Assembly: GCA_947646015.1 (NCBI GenBank)
Contig: CANSEY010000018.1
Location: 19,275 to 83,274 of the forward strand
DNA from: an uncultured Bacteroides sp.
GTDB taxonomy: Bacteria; Bacteroidota; Bacteroidia; Bacteroidales; Bacteroidaceae
Length of the DNA: 64,000 bases
Direction: 5' to 3'
The position numbers and the translations under genes were made by a program. Each line of letters starts with the position of its first letter. Position 1 is the first letter of the stretch. Positions 42,369 to 50,952 of the stretch are shown in pieces. The notes beneath the pieces were generated by a model. It was not told the origin of the DNA. It saw only the letters and a program-made list of their open reading frames with translations, and searched no databases.

Positions 42369-43398
42369 TCAGTACTGGGATTTTAACGGTAAAATAATTC
42401 GTATTGTTTTCTATGGTAATATCCTGATTGCATATCAGGAGGTAACGGGCTGAAAGATTCTTTAATCCCATGCCGGTGCTGACCACATTGGGCTTTATCC
42501 TGATTTTGTTGGTTACCAATATTCTTCCATTCTCAGAATCATAATCGATCAAAATATTCATTGGCATATCCATATTAATTATATTATGCTTAATGACATT
42601 TTCTACCAATAGCTGCAGGGTTAATGAGGGGAGTTTCAAATCATAATTATCAGCTTCTATTCTATTCTCTATCCGGATGCAGTCTCCTAAACGGACTTTA
42701 TGAAGAAAAATATAAGAGTCGATGAAAGAGAGTTCGGATTCTATAGTAACCAGACGCTGTTGCTGGCTTTGTAATATATATCGGTATACATCAGACAAAC
42801 GTTGGGTAAATAGAATTGCGTTTTTGGGAGCATACTCTATTTCGGATATAAGTGTATTGAGACTGTTGAAGAGAAAATGAGGATTCAGCTGATTTTGCAA
42901 AGCTGCATACTGTGCCTTAATGGAATTCTCTTCGACTTGTTCCGTTCTTTCGTGCAGAAGAACTAGCTGCCTGTAAAAATTGATAGTCAAAGTAAGGTTG
43001 GTTATTACCATTTCTACCAGCCAGACTAAGGCTATCATTCTCAGCCCGGACCCTTTCAGAGTAAATGGTGCAGGAACCTCAAATATGGCTTTGACTATTG
43101 ACAAGACCAGATAATTCATTAAAAACAGAATAATTGCCGTCAGAATGCAATCGATAATCAATCGCTCTTTTCGTTTGACCAGAAACTGAAAGCTTCGCTT
43201 TTGCCAGTTGTGGATCATTAATACTCCGAAACCGACTAGATTAAAGGCGGCAAGTATCAGGATAAATGACTTGAAAGAAATCAGTACTTCCAGATGTTGC
43301 GGGGTGAAGTCGGAATAAAGCAAGAGAAACAGATATGAGAAAAATGCCAATCCTGAGAATAGCAAACCAATAAACAGATAATTGAACTTTTGCCGCAT
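42361..43398 (-). CDS. LytS/YehU-type sensor histidine kinase
   Basis: A 345-residue membrane kinase with four hydrophobic segments in the first 145 residues (about 8-30, 43-62, 80-105 and 118-140) and a cytosolic His_kinase domain. The phospho-acceptor His is in LQNQLNPHFLFNSLNTLISE (about residue 174). The ATP-binding part has LTLQLLVENVIKHNI and STGMGLKNLSARY. It has no separate ligand domain, so it probably senses through the membrane segments. It is translationally coupled to the LytTR regulator gene. Confidence 0.93.
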   Translation of the reverse strand: MRQKFNYLFIGLLFSGLAFFSYLFLLLYSDFTPQHLEVLISFKSFILILAAFNLVGFGVLMIHNWQKRSFQFLVKRKERLIIDCILTAIILFLMNYLVLSIVKAIFEVPAPFTLKGSGLRMIALVWLVEMVITNLTLTINFYRQLVLLHERTEQVEENSIKAQYAALQNQLNPHFLFNSLNTLISEIEYAPKNAILFTQRLSDVYRYILQSQQQRLVTIESELSFIDSYIFLHKVRLGDCIRIENRIEADNYDLKLPSLTLQLLVENVIKHNIINMDMPMNILIDYDSENGRILVTNKIRIKPNVVSTGMGLKNLSARYLLICNQDITIENNTNYFTVKIPVLNE

Positions 43399-43509
43399 AT
43401 TGAACGTAGACTTTATATATTACAAATTTAACAAAAAAACAAGAGGTCGCCAAAAGTAACTATAACATTTTGTACTTCCTCTTGTCTTTTTGAGAGAATC
43501 TAGATCATG

Positions 43510-44145
43510 TCAGAAACAAACACCTAAGCGGAATCCAATATTATTATTTCCATCCTGACAACCGGTCAGCAACTCGCTTTTGTTGGTGGCATAACTATAA
43601 TATGCAGCCAGATGGAAACCAAATCGGCTTTGGGAAAACGGATAAATGTTCACTCCAATTTCTGGAGAGACATAGAACCCCCAGGGTTTATCTGTCAGAC
43701 TTATAGTATTCAGATATGTTGTATTTTGGGCATACATGGTTCCTATCTTGGTGCCAACATAAGGTTTCAGGCATCCATTGCTGATAAATCGGTATGAAGC
43801 GGCAAGCCCGAATGGTAGCTGGAAAGCCGACTCTTGTCGGTCAGTAGTCAACGAAGCAGTACCTTCAGTTATGGTTTGACGCGGAACATATTTATGATTT
43901 GTATGGAAATCAAGGAAAGCCCCCAGACTCCAGTGTGGAGTAAGGAAATAACCTCCTTCCAGGTTCATACCCCAACCACTGATTTTATCGGCAAAATTCG
44001 TATTGAGAGGAGCATTCATCTGCCAGTCTACATTAAAATGCAATCTATCGCTGATATCCTGTGCATAACTACTGAAATAAAACAGGCCCAATATCATGAA
44101 TGCCAGAATATACTTTTTCTTCGGAATAAATTTTATTGTTTTCAT
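43510..44145 (-). CDS. Outer-membrane beta-barrel protein
   Basis: A 211-residue exported protein with signal peptide ending SYAQD, then alternating amphipathic strands (WGMNLEGGYFLTPHWSLGAF, LKPYVGTKIGTMYAQN, GFHLAAYYSYATNKSEL) ending GFRLGVCF, as in small eight-stranded barrels (OmpX/OmpW-like). Ligand unknown. It starts 11 bp after the DUF4136 gene stops and forms a unit with it. Confidence 0.8.
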   Translation of the reverse strand: MKTIKFIPKKKYILAFMILGLFYFSSYAQDISDRLHFNVDWQMNAPLNTNFADKISGWGMNLEGGYFLTPHWSLGAFLDFHTNHKYVPRQTITEGTASLTTDRQESAFQLPFGLAASYRFISNGCLKPYVGTKIGTMYAQNTTYLNTISLTDKPWGFYVSPEIGVNIYPFSQSRFGFHLAAYYSYATNKSELLTGCQDGNNNIGFRLGVCF

Positions 44146-44156
44146 AATTTTGCTTT

Positions 44157-44801
44157 TTAGGATTTCTTGATATAAGGAGATTGGTCAAACGCTTGATTGA
44201 CCGCATCCAACGTTAGTTGCATGTTATATTTGGAATTCTCAAATAATAGTCCGGTTGCGTATGAATGCCAGATTACCGGTAACTTTACTTTCTGACTTGT
44301 ATCCTCGGGATGGTCTGTCAAATTTACCATTTCCATTATCAATGTTCCTGTATTATAACTATAAGTTACAGGATACGGATAATACCAGTCGTTCCAATAT
44401 GGTCCCCAATAACCGGGGCCCCACCAGCCGTTATACCATCCGCCTCCATACCATCCGCCGGTTCCTATTATTTGGGTTGTTTGGCGCGTGAAAGAGAGCT
44501 GTAACCCAATGTTAGCATTCTTAATCACTTTAACCCTTGTATAACCACGGGTATCCATCTCATCAGCAACCTGCTTAATAATTTCTTGTGCATTCTCATC
44601 CTTCCAAAACTCCGCCTTCATTCCCTGTCCTATCAGTAGAATACTATCGGGCAAACAATAAGTTTTGAAATCATTGAAATTAGTTTTGCTGTCATAATTG
44701 GTGTAAACTGTGAAATTATTGTCAAGCTTACTTAAATCCGGATCTTTTTCACACGAAGTGGCAAGTACTGCCATTAATCCTATAAACAGATACTTTTTCA
44801 T
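44157..44801 (-). CDS. DUF4136 lipoprotein
   Basis: A 214-residue predicted lipoprotein. Signal and lipobox LATSC (about residue 17). The DUF4136 domain is seen in DYDSKTNF-type text, FNDFKTYCLPDSI and VADEMDTRGYTRV, and a Gly/Trp/Tyr-rich stretch (GGWYGGGWYNGWWGPGYWGP) sits at about residues 116-135. Probably on the outer membrane. Function is unknown; the aromatic Gly-rich linker is striking. Confidence 0.8.
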   Translation of the reverse strand: MKKYLFIGLMAVLATSCEKDPDLSKLDNNFTVYTNYDSKTNFNDFKTYCLPDSILLIGQGMKAEFWKDENAQEIIKQVADEMDTRGYTRVKVIKNANIGLQLSFTRQTTQIIGTGGWYGGGWYNGWWGPGYWGPYWNDWYYPYPVTYSYNTGTLIMEMVNLTDHPEDTSQKVKLPVIWHSYATGLLFENSKYNMQLTLDAVNQAFDQSPYIKKS

Positions 44802-44903
44802 ATTCTTTCTTTTAAGTGTTAAACCATAGTTGTTTTTAATTTAATGCCTATAGTCAGCTAAAATATTTTAACTTGTTTATTTACTAAACACACATTTTCT
44901 ACC

Positions 44904-45458
44904 TTAGAGTGAATTGCCTTTGAATACATTGGCCTTAGCCATTGGGAGTAAACTTCCTGTTAATGAAAAGTTGTTTGAATTGAAGTTCGGACTTATGTCT
45001 ACCGATGCGTTATTACTTCCTTTATTCAAGCGGATGTTCACCTGTGCTGATATTCCGACTCCCATTACGTTCATCGAAACGGATATATTACCTTTTTTGT
45101 CGGTAGTCTGCTTATATCTGGATATATTCCCGTTGACAGTAATGCCGCCTAGACCGTTGGGACCGCTGATCGGAATATTGAAGGCTACCTGAACCACAGC
45201 TTTATTACCTTTTACCGCTACAAAATTTGTGTTGGGAGAAACGAAAGCTGTGGTACCATATTTAAACATAACATGATCTGCTTCCAAAATGAAGTTTTTC
45301 ATTTCTATAGCTTGTTTAGCTTCATCGAAAAACATTTGGTCGAGTAATTCTTGTTCAGCTTTTTTTTGTTTGCGGGATTCTTCTTTGACAGTTTGTGCCT
45401 GAATGTTTCCCATGCTAATGAATAATAGCAACATTGATAAGATTGATAACTTTTTCAT
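44904..45458 (-). CDS. DUF4251 family protein
   Basis: A 184-residue exported protein of the Bacteroidales DUF4251 family. Signal peptide ends IQAQT. The body carries the helical QKKAEQELLDQMFFDEAKQA, then FILEADHVMFKYGTTAFVSPNTNFVAV and strands GGITVNGNISRYK with KGNISVSMNVMGVG, as in the family. Likely periplasmic; function unknown. First gene of the minus-strand cluster running to the LytTR regulator. Confidence 0.85.
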   Translation of the reverse strand: MKKLSILSMLLLFISMGNIQAQTVKEESRKQKKAEQELLDQMFFDEAKQAIEMKNFILEADHVMFKYGTTAFVSPNTNFVAVKGNKAVVQVAFNIPISGPNGLGGITVNGNISRYKQTTDKKGNISVSMNVMGVGISAQVNIRLNKGSNNASVDISPNFNSNNFSLTGSLLPMAKANVFKGNSL

Positions 45459-45517
45459 AATTGTACTTTTTGAGTTATACTTTTTCTTTTCTTTGGTTCA
45501 AAGATAGTGCGCCGATT

Positions 45518-45721
45518 TTATTTTCTTCCGGTTTTTTTTACTGAATCGTAAACGGCAATTTCCCAACTGTAGATATGGTGTGCTGAGTCGTGAAAAGTCT
45601 GTTTCTGGATACCATTCAGCAGATAATTGATGCTATTCAGGTTTGCCGTTTCGTTAGTTGGATACATACGTACTGCTATATCGTTGAGATCTGTATTGAG
45701 GTCGGTACAAGTGATGTAACG
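45518..45721 (-). pseudogene. C-terminal remnant of a DUF3868/OmpA-like fimbrial protein
   Basis: A 67-codon minus-strand frame reads TDLNDIAVRMYPTNETANLNS and INYLL, which aligns with VFETAVRMYPKDEIASINAA of the intact DUF3868 protein at 51534-53054. It lacks an N-terminus, and upstream in-frame text (RSVILFTILSRKF) is not related. So it is a piece of a second copy of this fimbrial assembly gene, in opposite orientation to the intact operon. Confidence 0.6.
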
Positions 45722-45740
45722 AAATTTTCTTGATAGAATC

Positions 45741-46001
45741 GTGAAGAGAATTACCGATCTGTTACGGCTATACCCAATTGAAAAAAATAGTCTTTGTTTC
45801 CGTTTCCGGAAGCAAAAAGGGATTGTTTTTTATAAGTATAATGGAAATAGGTATAATAAAAAGTTTCATGTGGAAAATAATGAAGAGACTTTACTGGAAA
45901 GGGAAAGAAGGATTGAGAAAATATTGCAGGGACAAGGAAGAAACCATATTGCTTTGTATAAAGTAATCGGCTGTCGGAACATAAAAATACGATTGGATTA
46001 A
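45741..46001 (+). CDS. Possible small protein, GTG start
   Basis: An 86-codon frame beginning GTG (VKRITDLLRLYP) and ending NIKIRLD. Charged, with a helix-like LLERERRIEKILQ. No family recognised. A second frame overlaps it (45778-45966), so it may be a chance frame in a degraded region. Low confidence. Confidence 0.25.
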   Translation: MKRITDLLRLYPIEKNSLCFRFRKQKGIVFYKYNGNRYNKKFHVENNEETLLERERRIEKILQGQGRNHIALYKVIGCRNIKIRLD

Positions 46002-46139
46002 TGCACTCATCAGATGGTGGGAGAATTGGAAATAATTATGAAACAAGAGGGGGAATTGCTAAAAAATAAATTTTTTACGCATGCTTTGTGCTGAAACGAG
46101 GAAATTTTACCTATTTTTGTCTGTCTATTTTTGAATGCT

Positions 46140-46547
46140 ATGATACAGGTAATACAATTAAAAGGAAAAGACAAACATTTATATCAGCTTTTGGCGCCTC
46201 TAGTAATGGATCCGGATGTAATACGTGCAAATAATAACTATCCGTTCAAGACAAGCGAAGATTTTGTTTGGTACATTGCGATTGATAACAGAGATGTGAT
46301 AGGCTTTATTCCGGTTGAACAGAAAAGCGGGAAAAAGGCTGTCATTAATAATTATTATGTAGCTGCGGTGGACGAGAAACGAAAAGAGATCTTGTCGCTT
46401 CTGCTATCTTCTGTAGTCACGGCATTTATACCTGCGGGTTGGACGCTTAACTCTGTCACGCTGATACAAGATCAGGAAACTTTTGAGAAATTCGAGTTTG
46501 CATCTATGGACAAGAAGTGGACACGCTATGTAAAAATGAACAGATGA
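46140..46547 (+). CDS. Small GNAT-like protein upstream of ibrA
   Basis: A 135-residue protein, start taken at ATG 46140 (MIQVIQLKGKDKHLYQLL); a TTG at 46131 is also in frame. The order of strands and helices (DFVWYIAIDNRDVIGFIPVE, then VINNYYVAAVDEKRKEILSLLLSS) is like a GNAT acetyltransferase with hydrophobic beta4 and the helix after it, but the acetyl-CoA Q/R-x-x-G-x-G/A loop is absent. It ends 3 bp before the PAPS-reductase-like gene, so it belongs to that operon. A -7 box-like TATTTTTG lies at 46112. Confidence 0.6.
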   Translation: MIQVIQLKGKDKHLYQLLAPLVMDPDVIRANNNYPFKTSEDFVWYIAIDNRDVIGFIPVEQKSGKKAVINNYYVAAVDEKRKEILSLLLSSVVTAFIPAGWTLNSVTLIQDQETFEKFEFASMDKKWTRYVKMNR

Positions 46548-46550
46548 ATT

Positions 46551-47855
46551 ATGGGAAAAAAAACAATCACAGGAACAAAAAATGTATATGAATTAGCACA
46601 AGAGCGACTGAAAGTAATATTTAACGAGTTTGATAATATTTATGTATCTTTCTCGGGAGGAAAGGATAGTGGGGTTCTGCTGAATATGTGTATCGACTAC
46701 ATCAGGCGGAATAATCTGAAAATACGTTTGGGAGTGTTTCACATGGACTATGAGATTCAATACAAGATGACCATCGACTATGTGGACAGGATACTGGAGG
46801 CGAACAAGGACATCCTGGATGTATACCGTGTGTGCGTGCCTTTCCGGGTATCTACGTGTACATCTATGTACCAGTCCTTCTGGCGGCCCTGGGAGGATAA
46901 CAAGAAAGATATCTGGGTACGCTCCATGCCTAAGAAGGCCATGAAGAAGGAGGATTTTCCTTTTTACAATACGACCATGTGGGATTATGAATTTCAGATG
47001 CGTTTTGCGCAGTGGCTCCATCAGAAAAAGGATGCGGTACGCACCTGCTGTCTGATCGGTATCCGTACGCAGGAAAGTTTTAACCGCTGGCGATGTATCT
47101 ATATGAGCCGCAAATTCCAGATGTATCATAAGTATAGATGGACTTCAAAGGTCGGAAATGACATCTATAATGCCTATCCCATCTTCGACTGGAAGACGAC
47201 GGATGTGTGGACGGCAAACGGAAAATTCCAGTGGGACTATAATGTACTGTATGACCTGTATTATCGTGCCGGAGTCAATCTGGAACGTCAACGGGTAGCA
47301 AGCCCGTTCATCAATGAAGCGCAGGAGAGTCTGGCGCTCTACCGGGTGCTTGACCCTAACACCTGGGGGAAGATGATAGGACGGGTGAATGGCGTGAACT
47401 TCACCGGTATGTATGGAGGCACGCACGCTATGGGATGGCAGATGGTGAAACTTCCGGAAGGGTACACCTGGAGGGAGTTTATGTACTTCCTGCTCTCTAC
47501 CTTGCCGGAACGGGCCCGAAAGGGGTATCTGCGTAAACTGTCTGTCAGTGTACATTTTTGGCGAACCAAAGGAGGCTGTCTGAGTGATTCCACCATTCAG
47601 AAACTGATTGATGCCAAAGTGCCGATTATCGTGATGGACAATAGCAACTATAAGACATACAAGAAGCCGGTGCGCATGGAATATCAGGATGATATCGATA
47701 TTCCGGAATTTAGGGAAATACCGACTTACAAGCGTATGTGTATCTGTATCCTCAAGAATGACCATGCCTGCAAATACATGGGATTCTCGCCGACCAAAGA
47801 GGAGATGAGTAAGAGAAGTCAAGTTATGGAACAATATAGAATCATAGTATCATGA
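46551..47855 (+). CDS. DUF3440 PAPS-reductase-like protein (IbrA-like)
   Basis: A 434-residue protein with an N-terminal PP-loop ATPase domain, IYVSFSGGKDSGVLLNMCID (about residues 23-42), as in PAPS reductases and tRNA sulfur/lysidine enzymes, followed by a DUF3440 C-terminal domain. Other landmarks: VRTCCLIGIRTQESFNRWRC, YNAYPIFDWKTTDVW and GVNFTGMYGGTHAMGW. DUF3440 proteins pair with ParB-like partners as IbrA/IbrB, first described as regulators of immunoglobulin-binding genes in E. coli. DndC of DNA phosphorothioation has the same N-terminal fold, so a nucleic-acid role is possible. Substrate is unknown. Its stop overlaps the next start (ATGA). Confidence 0.8.
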   Translation: MGKKTITGTKNVYELAQERLKVIFNEFDNIYVSFSGGKDSGVLLNMCIDYIRRNNLKIRLGVFHMDYEIQYKMTIDYVDRILEANKDILDVYRVCVPFRVSTCTSMYQSFWRPWEDNKKDIWVRSMPKKAMKKEDFPFYNTTMWDYEFQMRFAQWLHQKKDAVRTCCLIGIRTQESFNRWRCIYMSRKFQMYHKYRWTSKVGNDIYNAYPIFDWKTTDVWTANGKFQWDYNVLYDLYYRAGVNLERQRVASPFINEAQESLALYRVLDPNTWGKMIGRVNGVNFTGMYGGTHAMGWQMVKLPEGYTWREFMYFLLSTLPERARKGYLRKLSVSVHFWRTKGGCLSDSTIQKLIDAKVPIIVMDNSNYKTYKKPVRMEYQDDIDIPEFREIPTYKRMCICILKNDHACKYMGFSPTKEEMSKRSQVMEQYRIIVS

Positions 47856-48394
47856 GTGTAGATAAAAGTCCGGTCTACGAGGTGAAAGCAGTGCCCGTAG
47901 AAAAAGTATTAGCGAACGATTATAACCCGAATGTCGTAGCTCCTCCCGAAATGAAGTTACTGGAGCTTTCGATCTGGGAAGACGGTTTTACAATGCCTTG
48001 TGTATGTTATTACAATAAAGAGGAAGATAATTATATCCTCGTAGATGGTTATCACCGATATACGGTATTGAAGACATCGAAACGGATTTATAAGCGTGAG
48101 AACGGATTGCTTCCGATTGTGGTGATCGATAAGGATTTGTCCAATCGTATGAGCTCTACCATCCGGCACAACCGTGCCCGTGGGATGCATAATATTGAGC
48201 TGATGTGTAACATTGTAGCAGAATTGGACAGAGCCGGCATGTCCGACCAGTGGATTATGAAAAATATCGGAATGGATCGGGATGAACTGCTGCGTTTGAA
48301 GCAGATTTCGGGACTGGCGGATTTGTTTGCCAACCGGGAGTTCAGTATCCCGGATGAGGTGGCACCTACGGAGACAGAACGTAAAACACTCTGA
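47852..48394 (+). CDS. ParB-like nuclease-fold protein (IbrB-like)
   Basis: A 180-residue protein with a ParB/sulfiredoxin-like domain: PVEKVLANDYNPNVVAPPEM, then ILVDGYHRYTVLK (about residues 62-74) and RHNRARGMHNIE, and a C-terminal helix-turn-helix (DQWIMKNIGMDRDELLRLK). This arrangement matches IbrB, partner of IbrA. It overlaps the upstream gene by four bases, so they are translationally coupled. It probably binds DNA together with the PAPS-reductase-like protein. It does not look like a chromosome-partition ParB, as there is no ParA nearby. Confidence 0.8.
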   Translation: MSVDKSPVYEVKAVPVEKVLANDYNPNVVAPPEMKLLELSIWEDGFTMPCVCYYNKEEDNYILVDGYHRYTVLKTSKRIYKRENGLLPIVVIDKDLSNRMSSTIRHNRARGMHNIELMCNIVAELDRAGMSDQWIMKNIGMDRDELLRLKQISGLADLFANREFSIPDEVAPTETERKTL

Positions 48395-48423
48395 TTTTTC
48401 ACCTGTATCATAGTATATAACAT

Positions 48424-48456
48424 AGCCCTCGGATGAGATTATCCGGGGGCTTGTTT
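48424..48456 (+). terminator. Terminator after the IbrA/IbrB pair
   Basis: AGCCCTCGGAT (48424-48434) pairs with ATCCGGGGGCT (48441-48451), followed by TGTTTT. It ends the unit of 46140-48394. Confidence 0.75.
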
Positions 48457-48488
48457 TATTATGGAATTTATTTATATTAATTCACACT

Positions 48489-48521
48489 AAAAGTTTCGAA
48501 TGCTGAAACTTTTGTCTTTTT
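48489..48521 (+). terminator. Second hairpin with long T-run
   Basis: AAAAGTTTC at 48489-48497 pairs with GAAACTTTT at 48505-48513, followed by GTCTTTTTTTT. The remaining gap up to 48754 shows no other clear signal. Confidence 0.7.
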
Positions 48522-48753
48522 TTTATTCTAATAGTGCAAAATGCCTGTTTTACTACTCCTTATTTTTAGATTTCGCAATATTCCATTCGGACGACCTCTT
48601 TATTAGCCATATAAGATAACTTTCATTGTCTGTATGAGAAATGAATGAAATTCGCAGAGTCATGCAATATCCCGACATTTGCATTATGAGATTTTGACTG
48701 ATTACAGATTAAGGCTTGACTGAGTACCAATGTCAGGTAAATACGAATGTTTA

Positions 48754-49098
48754 ATGAGATTAGAGGGATTTAAAGTGAATATTGGGTTGTTCAACCTTTT
48801 ATTATTAGTAGCTATATTATCTTGTATGGATGATACTTTCACTAATAATACTACTGCCAAAGGGACATTTATTTCGATCAGAGGAATAGGTGTTCAGAGC
48901 AGTACACATCTAGTCAATCCGGAAACGTATGATTTTGTATTTTTTGCCAATGAACCGTATAATATTCCCGTAATAAACCAATTGAATTATATTACTGCTT
49001 ATGATAATCTGAATGATATTGTGTATTCAGAACGCTATTCCTTGTCCGAACAATTAATTCCGATGATACAGGAGGTTAATTATCAATACGTTGCGTGA
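48754..49098 (+). CDS. Short fimbrial-type lipoprotein, possibly truncated
   Basis: A 114-residue predicted lipoprotein; start chosen at ATG 48754 because it directly precedes a hydrophobic signal ending in the lipobox AILSC (an ATG at 48730 is also in frame). After the Cys the sequence (TFTNNTTAKGTFISIRGIGV, YDFVFFANEPYN) resembles the start of Mfa/Fim accessory subunits, but the protein is far shorter than these. It ends 4 bp before the next lipoprotein, consistent with either a genuine small subunit or a truncated gene at the operon head. Confidence 0.55.
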   Translation: MRLEGFKVNIGLFNLLLLVAILSCMDDTFTNNTTAKGTFISIRGIGVQSSTHLVNPETYDFVFFANEPYNIPVINQLNYITAYDNLNDIVYSERYSLSEQLIPMIQEVNYQYVA

Positions 49099-49102
49099 AA
49101 AG

Positions 49103-50938
49103 ATGAAGAAAATGATGAAATATATAATGAAGATATTTGGTCTGGTGATCATCTTACTGATATCCGCCTGTGAGCATGAAACATTGTTGACGGGAGAGCC
49201 GGATGATCCGGGAGATATTTCGGAAGACAAGGTGCGGCTTGAGATTTTTGCACGGGCGAATTCATACCGCCTGCCTTCGACCAGGGCACTAGGGGATGAA
49301 AATACGGTCGAAATGACTCCCTGGGTACTCGTGTTCAGAGGGAGTGGCACAGGGGCTATTTTTGTAGAAGCTGTGCAGGCCTTCGAGTTTGCAGGAAAGC
49401 GATATGTCCTTTTAACTAAGCGGACTGATGGAAGTAAGTACCAGTTGCTGATATTAGCTAATCCGATGGCTCAGTTTTATTACGGAAATGCTTCTACGGG
49501 ATATGTTTTCAATGAGTCACAACTTACTGAGAAGTTGATTGAGGGAACAACTACCCTGGCTACTGCATGTACGAACTTGCTGACGGAGCCGGCAAGTACT
49601 TCTCCTGCCCGCATCCCGTTCAGCGGTGTGGGTGAGACGATACCGATGAGTTATTTGCTGGAAGTAGATAAGGTGGATAATACAACGAAGATAGAAAAGA
49701 GTGACGGGAGTTCGTTGATGCTTCTTCGGGCGGTTGCCAAAATCGTGGTTGTTAATGAAGCATCGAACTTTGAACTGGAAGGAGTGTCTGCTGTGGCAAA
49801 CGTTCCGCGACAGGGGCAGTTGCATAACCTTATCCCTGCTTCTATTATGGGCAATGCTGGTAATTTGACGAATTATCAATACGATGCTTCATGCTCGTTG
49901 CCTTTGGTGTCAGCAGAAACGATAACCAATAAACAAAGTACCGAAAACAGTCCTATTTATATCTATGAAACCAATACCCAGACTTATAGTACATATCTGA
50001 TCATTCAGGGAATTTATGAAACCAAAAGCTATTATTACAAAATGGCGATAGTAGATAAGGATCTGAACTATATGAATATATATCGGAATCATGCGTATAC
50101 TTTTACAATAAAGAAAGTGCATGGACGGGGGTATGATACCGTAGCGGATGCAAAGCTTTCTAAACCGTCGAATACGGATCTGGATTTTGAAATTACAGTG
50201 GACGACAGTAATTCTTATGAGATTATAGCTAACAATGATTATTATCTGGGTGTGAGTAATTCTGTCTTTATAGCTTATTCTCCGGATGATGCGAGTACTT
50301 ATGAGGCTTTTAAAGTGATAACGGATTGTGAAAAGGCTTTTCCGGATGCGCGTACAATAACCGACAATATGGCCGAAGCTGATAATTCGTTTGCGCTAAG
50401 CAGTCCCGCTGACGGAAAATTGCCTATAGTAGCAAGCACTTCTCCACGTGTCACTCCGGTCAGTGTATTGATACAAAGCTGGCTGATGTATAGTGAAGTG
50501 GGGCAGAGTTTTGAGGGAAGAGATAAAGTGAATGCATATATAACATTAAAACTTGGAAATTTGGAAAAACAGGTTCATATCAGACGAAGAGCGGCTATTG
50601 ATGCCGGCGGTACCATACTTAAATACATGCCTGCCAATAGTTATCCGTTTCCGACGACTGGTGAGGTGGATTATCATTGCCTTACCGGGGAGGTGGAAGA
50701 TGGTACTGACAATCCTAAGGAATGGATAAAATTACTGCCATCTTCGATGGTGGACAGAAATGATACGGATAAAATCATAGTGGAAGACGGGCATATCTAT
50801 ATTAAAATAATGCCTAATACGGCTTCAACAACGAGAAACGGTATCGTGTATCTGACAACAATTATGCCCGGTAGTTTATATACAGGTGAAAGTACGGTGA
50901 AGCGTATCAAAATTGATATCACTCAAAAGGGTAATTAA
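49103..50938 (+). CDS. Large fimbrillin-family lipoprotein (probable tip or accessory subunit)
   Basis: A 611-residue predicted lipoprotein, start at ATG 49103 (MKKMMKYIMKIFGL); the TTG at 49091 is less likely. Lipobox ISAC at about residue 22-25. The N-terminal fimbrillin-like domain contains EMTPWVLVFRGSGTGAIFVE and LLILANPMAQFYYG, followed by a second beta domain and a C-terminal repeat-like beta part ending RIKIDITQKGN. In Porphyromonas, large lipoprotein subunits encoded next to the shaft gene form the fimbrial tip; here it heads the operon. The assignment to tip is inference. Confidence 0.7.
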   Translation: MKKMMKYIMKIFGLVIILLISACEHETLLTGEPDDPGDISEDKVRLEIFARANSYRLPSTRALGDENTVEMTPWVLVFRGSGTGAIFVEAVQAFEFAGKRYVLLTKRTDGSKYQLLILANPMAQFYYGNASTGYVFNESQLTEKLIEGTTTLATACTNLLTEPASTSPARIPFSGVGETIPMSYLLEVDKVDNTTKIEKSDGSSLMLLRAVAKIVVVNEASNFELEGVSAVANVPRQGQLHNLIPASIMGNAGNLTNYQYDASCSLPLVSAETITNKQSTENSPIYIYETNTQTYSTYLIIQGIYETKSYYYKMAIVDKDLNYMNIYRNHAYTFTIKKVHGRGYDTVADAKLSKPSNTDLDFEITVDDSNSYEIIANNDYYLGVSNSVFIAYSPDDASTYEAFKVITDCEKAFPDARTITDNMAEADNSFALSSPADGKLPIVASTSPRVTPVSVLIQSWLMYSEVGQSFEGRDKVNAYITLKLGNLEKQVHIRRRAAIDAGGTILKYMPANSYPFPTTGEVDYHCLTGEVEDGTDNPKEWIKLLPSSMVDRNDTDKIIVEDGHIYIKIMPNTASTTRNGIVYLTTIMPGSLYTGESTVKRIKIDITQKGN

Positions 50939-50952
50939 TAAACGTAAGATAA

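Noticed and set aside
47145-47834. 229-codon minus-strand frame
   Set aside because: Shadow of the DUF3440 gene, which has intact PP-loop motifs.
47852-48394. Chromosome or plasmid partition ParB
   Set aside because: No ParA or parS-like sites nearby; the coupling with a DUF3440 gene fits IbrB instead.
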